Shown here in pieces: positions 24,223 to 32,338 of a DNA stretch of 64,000 nt (position 1 is the stretch's first letter; the number at the start of each line of letters is the position of its first letter). The notes beneath the pieces are model-generated. The model was not told the DNA's origin. It did not search any database and was given only the letters and a program-made list of their open reading frames with translations. Origin of the DNA: Actinomadura oligospora ATCC 43269 (GTDB lineage Bacteria > Actinomycetota > Actinomycetes > Streptosporangiales > Streptosporangiaceae). The translations under genes and the position numbers were made by a program. The stretch is taken from NCBI RefSeq assembly GCF_000518265.1, contig NZ_JADG01000020.1:106312-170311 (forward strand), written 5' to 3'.

Positions 24223-26565
24223 ATGAGCCGTGAGGCGCCGCGCGAGGACTTCGACGACTCCGGAATGAAGGTCGTGAAGCCGAAGCGGTGGGCCGCGGGC
24301 GTGCCAGGCGTGACGGCCGCCTTGCGCGACTCCTACGAGCAGATGGGCGTGAAGCGCACCGCGCTGACCCTGCTCAAGGTCAACCAGAAGGACGGGTTCG
24401 ACTGTCCCGGCTGCGCGTGGCCCGAGCCCGGCCACCGCCACACCGCCGAGTTCTGCGAGAACGGCGCGAAGGCCGTCGCCGAGGAGGCCACGACCCACCG
24501 GATCACCCGGGAGTTCTTCGCCGAGCACACCGTGGACGAGCTGGCCGGACGCACCGACCACTGGCTCGGCCAGCAGGGCCGCCTGACCGAGCCGATGGTG
24601 AGGCACCCGGGGTCGGAGCACTACGAGCCGATCTCCTGGGACGAGGCGTTCGGCCTGGTCGCGGACGAGCTGAACGCCCTGGACTCCCCCGACGAGGCGG
24701 TCTTCTACACCTCCGGCCGCACCAGCAACGAGGCCGCGTTCGCCTACCAGCTGTTCGTCCGGGCGTTCGGCACGAACAACCTGCCGGACTGCTCGAACAT
24801 GTGCCACGAGTCGTCCGGGTCGGCGCTGACCGAGACGATCGGCATCGGCAAGGGCTCGGTGCTGCTGGACGACCTCTACCAGGCCGATCTGATCCTCGTC
24901 GTCGGGCAGAACCCCGGGACGAACCACCCGCGCATGCTGTCGGCGCTGGAGAAGGCGAAGAAGGCGGGCGCGCGGATCGTCGCGGTGAACCCGCTGCCGG
25001 AGGCCGGGCTGATCCGGTTCAAGAACCCGCAGCTGCCATCCGGGGTGGTCGGGAAGGGCACCAGGCTCGCCGACCGGTTCCTGCAGATCCGGGTGAACGG
25101 CGACCTGGCCCTGTTCCAGGCGCTCAACCGGCTGCTGCTCGAATCGGACGTCCCGGACGCCGTCGACCGCGCGTTCATCGAGGAGCACACCCACGGGTTC
25201 GACGCGTTCTCCGACCACGTCAAGGACCTGGACTGGGACGACGTGCTGGCCGCGACCGGCCTGACGCGCGGGGAGATCGCCGCGGCGCTCGGCGACGTCC
25301 TCGCGGCGAAGCGGATCGTGGTGTGCTGGGCGATGGGCCTGACGCAGCACCGCAACTCGGTCCCGACGATCCGCGAGGTCGTGAACTTCCTGCTGCTGCG
25401 CGGCAACATCGGCCGTCCGGGCGCGGGCGTGTGCCCGGTGCGCGGCCACTCCAACGTCCAGGGCGACCGGACGATGGGGATCTACGAGAAGCCGAAGCCC
25501 GCGTTCCTGGACGCGCTCGCCGCCGAGTTCGGGTTCGAGCCGCCGCGCGAGCACGGCCTGGACACCGTCGACGCGATCCGCGCGATGCGGGACGGCGGCG
25601 CGAAGGTGTTCTTCGCGATGGGCGGCAACTTCATCCGCGCCACCCCCGACTCGGACGTGACGGAGGCGGCGATGCGCCGCTGCCGGCTGACCGTCCAGGT
25701 GTCGACGAAGCTGAACCGGTCGCACGCGGTCACCGGCGGGCGGGCGCTGATCCTGCCCGCGCTGGGCCGCACCGAGCGGGACGTCCAGGCGGGCGGCGAG
25801 CAGTTCGTCTCCGTCGAGGACTCCATGGGCATGGTGCACGCCTCGCGCGGACGCCTCGCGCCCACGTCGCCGCAGCTCAGGTCGGAGGTAGCGATCGTCA
25901 CCGGACTGGCCCGGCGGGTCCTCGGCGACCGGCACGGCATCGCCTGGGACGCGATGGGACGCGACTACGACGTGATCCGCGACCATGTGGAGCGGGTCGT
26001 CCCCGGGTTCGACGACTACAACGCGCGCGTGCGTGAGCCGGACGGGTTCACGCTGCCGCACGCCCCGCGCGACGAACGCCGCTTCCCGACCGCGACGGGC
26101 AAGGCGAACTTCACCGCGAACGCGCTGGAGGTGCTGCGCGTCCCGGAGGGGCGGCTGCTGCTCCAGACCGTCCGCAGCCACGACCAGTACAACACCACGA
26201 TCTACGGCCTGGACGACAGGTACCGGGGCGTCAAGGCCGGGCGCCGCGTCGTGTTCGTCCACCCGGACGACCTCCGGGCGCTCGGGTTCGCCGACGGCGC
26301 GATGGTCGACCTGGTGTCGGAGTGGACGGACGGCACCGAGCGCCGCGCGCCCGGCTTCCGGACCATCGCCTACCCGACCGCGCGCGGCTGCGCGGCGGCC
26401 TACTTCCCCGAGGCCAACGTGCTCGTGCCGCTGGACAGCACGGCGGAGGTCAGCAACACCCCGACGTCCAAGTCGGTGGTCGTCCGCCTGGAGTCGCCGC
26501 GTCCCGGGTCGCGTCCGGAGGGAGCGCGGCCGGACGGCGCGCGCCCGGAGACCGCGCAAGCGTAA
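24223..26565 (+). CDS. FdhF/YdeP-family molybdopterin oxidoreductase
   Basis: The 780-aa protein is a bis-MGD molybdoenzyme of the formate-dehydrogenase-alpha-like YdeP group: an N-terminal CPGCAWP motif instead of the four-Cys iron-sulfur motif of true FdhF, VGQNPGTNHPRM, RGHSNVQGDRTMGI and a C-terminal domain with RSHDQYNTTIYG that binds the cofactor. Members act as cytoplasmic oxidoreductases of uncertain substrate, linked in enterobacteria to acid resistance. I start at ATG 24223 (GGTGGAG upstream); ATG 24154 is less likely. No FdhD or other subunit is adjacent. It lies between two STAND ATPase genes, which may regulate it. Confidence 0.9.
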   Translation: MSREAPREDFDDSGMKVVKPKRWAAGVPGVTAALRDSYEQMGVKRTALTLLKVNQKDGFDCPGCAWPEPGHRHTAEFCENGAKAVAEEATTHRITREFFAEHTVDELAGRTDHWLGQQGRLTEPMVRHPGSEHYEPISWDEAFGLVADELNALDSPDEAVFYTSGRTSNEAAFAYQLFVRAFGTNNLPDCSNMCHESSGSALTETIGIGKGSVLLDDLYQADLILVVGQNPGTNHPRMLSALEKAKKAGARIVAVNPLPEAGLIRFKNPQLPSGVVGKGTRLADRFLQIRVNGDLALFQALNRLLLESDVPDAVDRAFIEEHTHGFDAFSDHVKDLDWDDVLAATGLTRGEIAAALGDVLAAKRIVVCWAMGLTQHRNSVPTIREVVNFLLLRGNIGRPGAGVCPVRGHSNVQGDRTMGIYEKPKPAFLDALAAEFGFEPPREHGLDTVDAIRAMRDGGAKVFFAMGGNFIRATPDSDVTEAAMRRCRLTVQVSTKLNRSHAVTGGRALILPALGRTERDVQAGGEQFVSVEDSMGMVHASRGRLAPTSPQLRSEVAIVTGLARRVLGDRHGIAWDAMGRDYDVIRDHVERVVPGFDDYNARVREPDGFTLPHAPRDERRFPTATGKANFTANALEVLRVPEGRLLLQTVRSHDQYNTTIYGLDDRYRGVKAGRRVVFVHPDDLRALGFADGAMVDLVSEWTDGTERRAPGFRTIAYPTARGCAAAYFPEANVLVPLDSTAEVSNTPTSKSVVVRLESPRPGSRPEGARPDGARPETAQA

Positions 26566-26567
26566 AA

Positions 26568-26588
26568 CGCACGCCTGGAGGGCGTGCG
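26568..26588 (+). terminator. Hairpin directly after the molybdoenzyme gene
   Basis: CGCACGCC-TGGAG-GGCGTGCG, a perfect 8-bp stem that starts 3 bp after the TAA stop. No T-run follows. Confidence 0.5.
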
Positions 26589-26742
26589 GGCCGGGGACGC
26601 ACGTGGTCGAGGACGCCCGAGGTGAGGGCGCGAGGGCGGCGGATGTGCGAGCGTGGAGCATGCGGACGGAGGTTGTGCGGGCGGAGCGGGAAGGCCGTCC
26701 GTAACCGGCCGTATCGACCCGCGTTACGCCGGTGGCCGGGCG

Positions 26743-26759
26743 GCCGACGGCGTACGATG
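26743..26759 (+). promoter_or_regulatory. Promoter-like block shared with the first STAND gene
   Basis: GCCGACGGCGTACGATG, matching 21548-21565 apart from one missing base and one substitution; TACGAT (26753-26758) is the -10 candidate. Confidence 0.4.
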
Positions 26760-26784
26760 CACCCATCCTGACGCTTCCATCCGA

Positions 26785-26840
26785 CAGATCCCATCTCACA
26801 GTCAGATCACGTCCCACAAGGCAGATCACGTCTCACCGGT
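26785..26840. repeat. Three direct repeats of 18-19 bp, possible activator sites
   Basis: CAGATCCCATCTCAC (from 26785), CAGATCACGTCCCAC (from 26803) and CAGATCACGTCTCAC (from 26822) are spaced 18 and 19 bp apart, downstream of the promoter-like block and 60-115 bp before the LuxR-type gene. Regular spacing near two helical turns suggests cooperative protein binding. Confidence 0.55.
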
Positions 26841-26899
26841 CCTCTCCCGCGGACCGGCCCGAGACATCCCCGACGCTCCCTCCCCCAACGAGGTGACCG

Positions 26900-29302
26900 G
26901 TGACGGCACTGGCGGACGACCGGCACGGCGGCAACCTGCCCGCCGAGGTGACCCGGTTCATCGGCCGGAGGCGCGAGCTGGCCGAGGCCAGGCGCGTCCT
27001 GGCCCGTTCGCGCCTGGTCACGCTGACCGGCGTGGGCGGGGTCGGCAAGACCCGGCTGGCGCTCCGGCTGGCCACCGAGGCCCGCGGCGACTTCGAGGGC
27101 GGCGCGTGGCTGGTCGAGCTGTCGGCGCTGCGCGAGCCGGATCTGCTCGCCCGGCACGTCGCCGACAAGCTCGGGCTGCCCGGCCAGGCGGCGGGCGACC
27201 AGACCGACCGGCTCTGCGAGCACCTGTCCGACCGCGAGCTGCTGCTCGTCCTGGACACCTGCGAGCACCTGGTGGAGGGCACGGCCGCCCTGGTCGAGAC
27301 GCTGCTGCGGGCCGCGCCCCGGCTGCGGGTGCTCGCCACCAGCCGCGAGCCGCTGGACGTGATGGGCGAGCACAACCTGGTGATCCCGCCGCTGGCCGTC
27401 GCCGCGGATCCCGGCGCCGGGACGGGCGACACCGCGGACGCCGGGGGCGGCCGGGCGCGCGGCGGGCAGGGGCGCGCGGCGGACGCGGGCGCGGACGACG
27501 CGGTCGCGCTGTTCGCCGACCGGGCCGAGGCGATGGTCCCGGGGTTCGCGCTGACCAAGGAGAACCGGCCGGTGGTCGCGCGGCTGTGCGCGCAGCTGGA
27601 CGGCATCCCCCTCGCGATCGAGCTGGCGGCCGTCCGCATGCGGACGATGTCGGTGGAGCAGCTCGCCGAGCGGATGGACGACCGGTTCCGGCTGCTCGGC
27701 ACCGCGCGCGCGGGCGGCGACCGGCACCGGACGCTCCGCGCCGCGATCGAGTGGAGCCACGAGCTGTGCACCGGCGAGGAGCGGCTGCTGTGGGCGCGGC
27801 TGTCGGTGTTCCCGGGCGACTTCGACCTGACCGCCGCCGAACGCGTCTGCGGCGGCGACGGCCTGCCCGGCGGTGAGCTGTTCGAGGTGCTCGGACGGCT
27901 CGTGGAGAAGTCGGTCGTCCAGGTCGAGCGGGACGGCCGCCGCTACCGGATGCTCGACACGCTGCGCGAGTACGGCGCGGAGCGGCTCGCCGGGCTCGGC
28001 GAGGGTCCCTGCCTGCGGCAACGCCACCGCGACCACTACCTCGAGCTGGCCGAACGCGCGCGCGAGGCGGCGCTCGGGGCCGAGCAGCTCGGCTGGCTGA
28101 CCCGGCTGGGCGAGGAGAACCCGAACCTGCGCGTCGCGCTGGAGTACTCCCTCACCACGCCGGAGGAGGTCGCGACCGGGCTGCACCTGACGGTCGTCCT
28201 CCAGCACTACTGGATCTGCCTGGGCATGTTCGGCGAGGCCCGGCGCTGGCACGACCGGGCGCTGGCGGCGCCGACCGAGTCCGCCGGGAACGCGGCGCGC
28301 GTCGCGCTCGACCGGGCGTGGATCGCCTACGGCGCGGGCATGGTCGCCGTCCAGCAGGGCGAGACCGACCGGGCGCGCGACCTGTTCACCACGGCGACCG
28401 TGGACGTGTCCGCGACCGCGGCGGTCCTGCCCGAGGCCGCCGAGGTGGCGTCGGCGCCCGACCTGCTGGCGCACGTCGTCCACGGGGAGGGCCTGATCGC
28501 GCTGTTCGAGGGCCAGCTGGACGAGGCGCGCGCCCGCATGGAGCAGGCCCGCGAGGCGTTCGACCGGCTCGGCTACCGGGACCCGCTGGCGCTGCTGACC
28601 GGCCCGCACCTGTCGACCGTCCTGCTGCTGCAGCGCAAGGAGCAGGAGGCGCTCGCGCTCGCGGACGGCGCGGCCCGCGACGGCGAGGCGTCCGGCGAAC
28701 GCTGGTGCCACTCGTTCGCGCTGTACGCGCGGGGCGCGGCGCTGTGGTGGCTCGGCGAGCACCGGGCCGCGACCGACGACCTGCTCGCCTGCCTGCGGAT
28801 CAAGGAGCGGCTCGGCGACCAGCTCGGCATCACGCTCGCGCTCGACCTGCTCACACCCGCGCCGGTCGTGCACGGCGAGTACGAGCAGGCGGCGATGCTG
28901 CTCGGCGCGACCGAGGCGATGTGGCGGCGGCTCGGCGCGACCCGGCTGTACGGGCCGGACTACAAGCGGCGGCGCGCCACGTCCGAGCACGCGCTGCGCA
29001 AGCGGCTGCCGCCGGAGCGGTTCCAGGCGGCCAAGGAGCGCGGCGCGCGGCTGTCGGTCGCCGAGGCGATCGCGCTGGCGCGCGGCGAGCCCGCGCCCAG
29101 GCCGGAACGGCAGCCGCTCACCGCCCGCGAACGCGAGGTCGCGGTGCTGGTCGCGCGCGGGCTGTCGAACCGCGAGATCGCCGACCGCCTCTCGGTGGCG
29201 CGGCGGACGGTCGACACGGCCGTCGAGCACATCCAGGCCAAGCTCGGGCTGTCGTCCCGCGACCAGATCGCCGCCTGGGTCCGCCGCGTCCGCCGGGGCT
29301 GA
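26900..29302 (+). CDS. LuxR-family STAND ATPase regulator
   Basis: The 800-aa protein has the P-loop GVGGVGKT at residues 44-51, the LLLVLDTCEHLV Walker B strand, the TSRE motif, TPR-like helices and a complete C-terminal LuxR helix-turn-helix at about 738-798 (LTAREREVAVLVARG, NREIADRLSV, RRTVDTAVEHIQAKL). It is probably a transcriptional activator triggered by ligand binding to the TPR region and ATP-driven oligomerisation. It is closely related over its length to the protein at 21914. GTG 26900 is the start. Direct repeats at 26785 could be autoregulatory sites. The target may include the molybdoenzyme next to it. Confidence 0.9.
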   Translation: MTALADDRHGGNLPAEVTRFIGRRRELAEARRVLARSRLVTLTGVGGVGKTRLALRLATEARGDFEGGAWLVELSALREPDLLARHVADKLGLPGQAAGDQTDRLCEHLSDRELLLVLDTCEHLVEGTAALVETLLRAAPRLRVLATSREPLDVMGEHNLVIPPLAVAADPGAGTGDTADAGGGRARGGQGRAADAGADDAVALFADRAEAMVPGFALTKENRPVVARLCAQLDGIPLAIELAAVRMRTMSVEQLAERMDDRFRLLGTARAGGDRHRTLRAAIEWSHELCTGEERLLWARLSVFPGDFDLTAAERVCGGDGLPGGELFEVLGRLVEKSVVQVERDGRRYRMLDTLREYGAERLAGLGEGPCLRQRHRDHYLELAERAREAALGAEQLGWLTRLGEENPNLRVALEYSLTTPEEVATGLHLTVVLQHYWICLGMFGEARRWHDRALAAPTESAGNAARVALDRAWIAYGAGMVAVQQGETDRARDLFTTATVDVSATAAVLPEAAEVASAPDLLAHVVHGEGLIALFEGQLDEARARMEQAREAFDRLGYRDPLALLTGPHLSTVLLLQRKEQEALALADGAARDGEASGERWCHSFALYARGAALWWLGEHRAATDDLLACLRIKERLGDQLGITLALDLLTPAPVVHGEYEQAAMLLGATEAMWRRLGATRLYGPDYKRRRATSEHALRKRLPPERFQAAKERGARLSVAEAIALARGEPAPRPERQPLTAREREVAVLVARGLSNREIADRLSVARRTVDTAVEHIQAKLGLSSRDQIAAWVRRVRRG

Positions 29303-29344
29303 ACCGGTATCTTGTCCGGGCTGGGCCCGCGGGGGGCTCGGGCC

Positions 29345-29350
29345 TAGGGT
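29345..29350 (+). promoter_or_regulatory. -10 box TAGGGT, leaderless
   Basis: TAGGGT ends 7 nt before ATG 29358, so the DUF1707 transcript probably starts at its initiation codon. No Shine-Dalgarno site is present. Confidence 0.55.
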
Positions 29351-29357
29351 TGCGGGC

Positions 29358-30005
29358 ATGACGAATCTGCCCGAGAAGCCAGAACCCGCGCGCCCCCCGG
29401 AGATGCGGGCCTCCGACGCCGACCGCGACCGGGTCGCGCAGATCCTCCGGGACGCCGTGGGCGAGGGGCGGCTCACGCTGGACGAGGTGGACGAGCGGCT
29501 GGACGCGGTCTACAAGGCGAGGACGTACGCCGACCTCGAACCGCTGACCCGCGACCTGCCGGTCTCCGGGTCCGCGCCGGTCGGGCCGCCGGCGGCGCGT
29601 CCGGCCGGGACGGCGGGCGGGTTCGTCATCGCGCCGGGCGAGACGCCGACGTGGACGAACGGCGTCGCGATCATGAGCGGGTTCGACCGGAAGGGCGTCT
29701 GGACCGTCCCGGAGACGTTCACCGCGTTCGCCTACTGGGGCGGCGGCGACATCGACCTGCGCGAGGCGCGGTTCACCTCGAAGACCGTCCACATCACCGC
29801 GGTGGCGATCATGGGCGGGATCGACATCATCGTGCCGGACGACGTCAACGTCCGGGTGACGGGTGTGGGGATCATGGGCGGCTTCGACCATCTGGCGAGC
29901 GGTCCCGGCGTCCCGGGCGCGCCCGAGATCGTCATCTCCGGGCTGGCCTTCTGGGGCGGCGTGGACGTCAAGCGCCGTCCCAGAAGGCGAGCGGTCCGCG
30001 ACTAG
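29358..30005 (+). CDS. DUF1707 protein with LiaF-like C-terminal domain
   Basis: The 215-aa protein starts with a DUF1707 domain (residues about 16-68: MRASDADRDRVAQIL, EGRLTLDEVDERLDAVYKA) and ends in a beta-helical domain of the LiaF/DUF2154 type with repeated IMGG and WGG turns (about 95-205). Related proteins take part in envelope-stress signalling in Gram-positive bacteria. No membrane helix is visible, so membrane association would need partners. A leaderless promoter is at 29345. The stop overlaps that of the convergent gene at 30002 in a CTAG tetranucleotide. Confidence 0.85.
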   Translation: MTNLPEKPEPARPPEMRASDADRDRVAQILRDAVGEGRLTLDEVDERLDAVYKARTYADLEPLTRDLPVSGSAPVGPPAARPAGTAGGFVIAPGETPTWTNGVAIMSGFDRKGVWTVPETFTAFAYWGGGDIDLREARFTSKTVHITAVAIMGGIDIIVPDDVNVRVTGVGIMGGFDHLASGPGVPGAPEIVISGLAFWGGVDVKRRPRRRAVRD

Positions 30006-30307
30006 CCCCCCGACGAGCGCCCTTCCTGTGCCTGGTGGGCGTCGGTGGGGTGGTGGGGGTTCTCGCGGCGGTCGAGGTGGTCGAGCGCGCCGCGGACGGC
30101 GGCCCGGCGCAGCGTGCCTCCCCCGCCGGACGGCGGCCGGTCGGCCCAGCCGCGCACGACGGGTTCGGCGAGCGAGCGCGCCCGTTCCAGCCGGCCGTGC
30201 CGTTTCAGCATGACGAGCAGCGTGACGGCGACGACGGCGAGCAGCACCACGCCCGCGCCGATGATCAGAAGGCGGAGCAGCAGAAAGGTCAGGATCTCGG
30301 TCGACAC
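30002..30307 (-). CDS. Single-pass membrane protein, function unknown
   Basis: The 101-aa protein starts at GTG 30307, which has a good GGGAGGA site; a longer in-frame version from 30349 would cross the operator and is not favoured. A hydrophobic helix covers about residues 4-33 and is followed by a basic, Arg/His-rich cytoplasmic tail. No family was recognised. It is divergent from the TetR gene at 30378, and the dyad at 30335 lies between them, so it is a likely TetR target. Confidence 0.65.
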   Translation of the reverse strand: MSTEILTFLLLRLLIIGAGVVLLAVVAVTLLVMLKRHGRLERARSLAEPVVRGWADRPPSGGGGTLRRAAVRGALDHLDRRENPHHPTDAHQAQEGRSSGG

Positions 30308-30334
30308 GGTTCCTCCCCGTTTATTTGGCATCTC

Positions 30335-30370
30335 CGTGCTAAATCCCAACGTAGCACGAGTGTGTTATAA
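30335..30370. promoter_or_regulatory. TetR operator dyad and leaderless promoter
   Basis: CGTGCTA (30335-30341) and TAGCACG (30352-30358) form perfect 7-bp arms separated by 10 bp. Seven bases on is TTATAA (30365-30370), a -10 box ending 7 nt before ATG 30378. A TetR dimer here would block both divergent genes. Confidence 0.65.
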
Positions 30371-30377
30371 AGCGAGC

Positions 30378-31028
30378 ATGCCCAAGCTGGTGGATCCCGA
30401 GGAGCGCCGCCGCGAGGTGGCCGAGGCCATCTTCCGGGTGGCGCGGCGCGACGGGCTGGAGCAGGCGTCCCTGCGCGCGGTCGCGGCCGAGGCGGGCCTG
30501 GCGATCGGCTCGGTCCGGCACTACTTCGACGGCCAGGCCGACCTGATGATCTTCGCGATGAGGTACTTCGCCGAGCGGGCCGGGGAACGCGTCCGCGAGG
30601 CGGCGGGGTCGCTGAAGACCCCGGATGCGGACGCCCCGGCGGCCGAGCACGTCGCGGCGCTGGAGCGGCTGCTCGCCGAGATCCTGCCGCTGGACGACCG
30701 CCGCCGCGAGGAGGCCGAGGTCTGGCTGGCGTTCACCACGTCCGCGCGCACCCGTCCCGACCTGCGGCCCTACGCGCTGGAGCTGTTCGACGAGCTGGCC
30801 TGGATGCTCGACACCCTGCTCGCCGCCGCGGACCGGCTCGGCGCGCTGCGTCCCGGCCTCGACCTGCGCGCCGAGCGCGTCCGGCTGAACGCGCTCCTGG
30901 ACGGCCTGACGATGCACGCCGTCCTGCAACCCGACCGGATCGGGCCGCCCGAGCTCGCCGAGGCCCTGCGCCACCACATCGCCGACATCGCGGCGGTCCC
31001 GCCCGAGGGCCCGCCCGCCGCGACGTGA
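30378..31028 (+). CDS. TetR-family transcriptional regulator
   Basis: The 216-aa protein has the N-terminal TetR helix-turn-helix at about residues 25-50 (SLRAVAAEAGLAIGSVRHYFDGQADLM) and a helical ligand-binding C-terminal domain. The BetI-like features VRHYF and a C-terminal region beginning RRREEAEVWLAF suggest the TetR_C_6/BetI subgroup, though the ligand is unknown. Leaderless start 7 nt after TTATAA. It probably represses itself and the divergent membrane-protein gene through 30335-30358. A strong bidirectional terminator begins just after its stop. Confidence 0.9.
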   Translation: MPKLVDPEERRREVAEAIFRVARRDGLEQASLRAVAAEAGLAIGSVRHYFDGQADLMIFAMRYFAERAGERVREAAGSLKTPDADAPAAEHVAALERLLAEILPLDDRRREEAEVWLAFTTSARTRPDLRPYALELFDELAWMLDTLLAAADRLGALRPGLDLRAERVRLNALLDGLTMHAVLQPDRIGPPELAEALRHHIADIAAVPPEGPPAAT

Positions 31029-31064
31029 CCGGGGCCGCCGTCCGGCTGCGGACGACGGCCCCGG
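31029..31064. terminator. Strong bidirectional terminator
   Basis: CCGGGGCCGCCGTCCG-GCTG-CGGACGACGGCCCCGG: a 16-bp stem with one G-U pair and a 4-nt loop between the convergent tetR and racemase genes; it begins directly after the TetR stop. Confidence 0.75.
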
Positions 31065-31079
31065 AAGGTTCTCGGACGG

Positions 31080-32228
31080 TCAGCTCTCGGCGACGGCCCC
31101 CGAGGCGATGAGGTCGTCGGCGTCCTCGATGCCCAGGTCGGCGAGGACGGCCCGGGTGTGGCCGCCGGGGAGGGCGGGCCTGCCGTCGGTGTCCGCCGGG
31201 GTGCGGGAGAAGCGGGGGGCCGGGGCGGGCTGAAGGTGGCCGTCACGCTCGACGAACACCTCCCGCTCGGTGTTGTAAGGGTGCCGGGCTGCCTCGGTCA
31301 TCGACAGGACGGGCGCGACGCACGCGTCCGACGGCAGGAAGATCTCGGCCCACTCGTCGCGGGTGCGTTCCTTGAACCTGGCGGCGAAGCGTTCGCGCAG
31401 CTCAGGCCAGGCGTCGCGGTCGTGCTGGCTCGGAAGGCCCGCGTCGGCGAGGCCGAGCAGGCGCAGGAACTCGGCGTAGAACTGCGGCTCCAGCGCACCG
31501 ACCGCCATGTGTTCTCCGTCGGCGGTCTCGTAGACGTCGTACCAGGGCGCGCCGGTGTCGAGCATGTTGACGCCGCGCTCGTCCTTCCAGAGGCCGCCCG
31601 CCATGAAGCCGTGGATGAACGTGGACAGGTGGGACGCGCCGTCCACGATCGCGGCGTCGACGACCTGCCCGCGCCCGCTCGTCCGGGACTCCAGCAGCGC
31701 CGCGAGGATCCCGACGACCAGGTACATGCTGCCGCCCGCGAAGTCGCCGAGCAGGTTCATCGGGACCTGCGGCGGGCCTCCCGCGCGGCCGATGGCGTGC
31801 AGCGTCCCGGTGATCGCGATGTAGCCGATGTCGTGTCCGGCGCTCTGGGAGAGCGGCCCGTCCTGACCCCAGCCGGTCATGCGGCCGTACACGAGCCGCT
31901 GATTGCGGGCGAGGCAGTCGTCCGGCCCCAGGCCGAGCCGCTCGGTGACGCCCGGGCGGAACCCTTCCAGCAGGACGTCGGAGTTCTCCACCATCCGCAG
32001 GACGAGCTCGCGGCCCTTGTCGCTCTTCAGGTCCACGGCGACGGAGCGCTTGCCGCGGTTGGTGAAGTCGGTCCCGCCGGTCGCGCCACCGCCCCTGCGC
32101 GCGGCGGCGGCCCTGTCGACGCGGATGACGTCGGCCCCCAGGTCGGCCAGCAGCATCGCGGCGAACGGGCCGGGCCCGATGCCCGCCAGTTCGACCACCC
32201 TGACCCCGGCCAGCGGCCCTCGTCCCAT
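31080..32228 (-). CDS. Alpha-methylacyl-CoA racemase (CaiB/BaiF CoA-transferase family)
   Basis: The 382-aa family III CoA-transferase-fold protein begins GPLAGVRVVELAGIGPGPFAAM, nearly invariant in bacterial AMACR/Mcr. The expected catalytic residues are present: His in SAGHDIGYIAITG and Asp in LLGDFAGGSMYL. It would interconvert (2R)- and (2S)-methylacyl-CoA, needed for degrading branched fatty acids and sterol side chains, and fits the acyl-CoA dehydrogenase and enoyl-CoA hydratase earlier in the window. ATG 32228 has GAGAGGGG upstream; an upstream ATG at 32261 lacks one. No copy of the 933/4981 operator was found ahead of it. Confidence 0.88.
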   Translation of the reverse strand: MGRGPLAGVRVVELAGIGPGPFAAMLLADLGADVIRVDRAAAARRGGGATGGTDFTNRGKRSVAVDLKSDKGRELVLRMVENSDVLLEGFRPGVTERLGLGPDDCLARNQRLVYGRMTGWGQDGPLSQSAGHDIGYIAITGTLHAIGRAGGPPQVPMNLLGDFAGGSMYLVVGILAALLESRTSGRGQVVDAAIVDGASHLSTFIHGFMAGGLWKDERGVNMLDTGAPWYDVYETADGEHMAVGALEPQFYAEFLRLLGLADAGLPSQHDRDAWPELRERFAARFKERTRDEWAEIFLPSDACVAPVLSMTEAARHPYNTEREVFVERDGHLQPAPAPRFSRTPADTDGRPALPGGHTRAVLADLGIEDADDLIASGAVAES

Positions 32229-32338
32229 CTCGCGCCCCTCTCGTCGGTTGGTGCCCCTCATTGTGCCCGACGGAGTAAGCGGTCACTGACGGCAGGGTCC
32301 GGTGATCGGCCCGGTGCATGACCCGGTGGACGGTTCGG

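Larger units (their letters stand above)
26566..26899. other. 334-bp non-coding region before the second STAND gene
   Basis: No gene is supported. It contains the terminator-like stem at 26568, a purine-rich stretch at 26590-26700, the promoter-like block at 26743 and three 18-19-bp direct repeats at 26785-26840. Confidence 0.6.

Noticed and set aside
23908..29476. Two further long minus-strand frames (23908-26829 and 26807-29476)
   Set aside because: Antisense to clearly identified molybdoenzyme and LuxR genes, with shadow composition.
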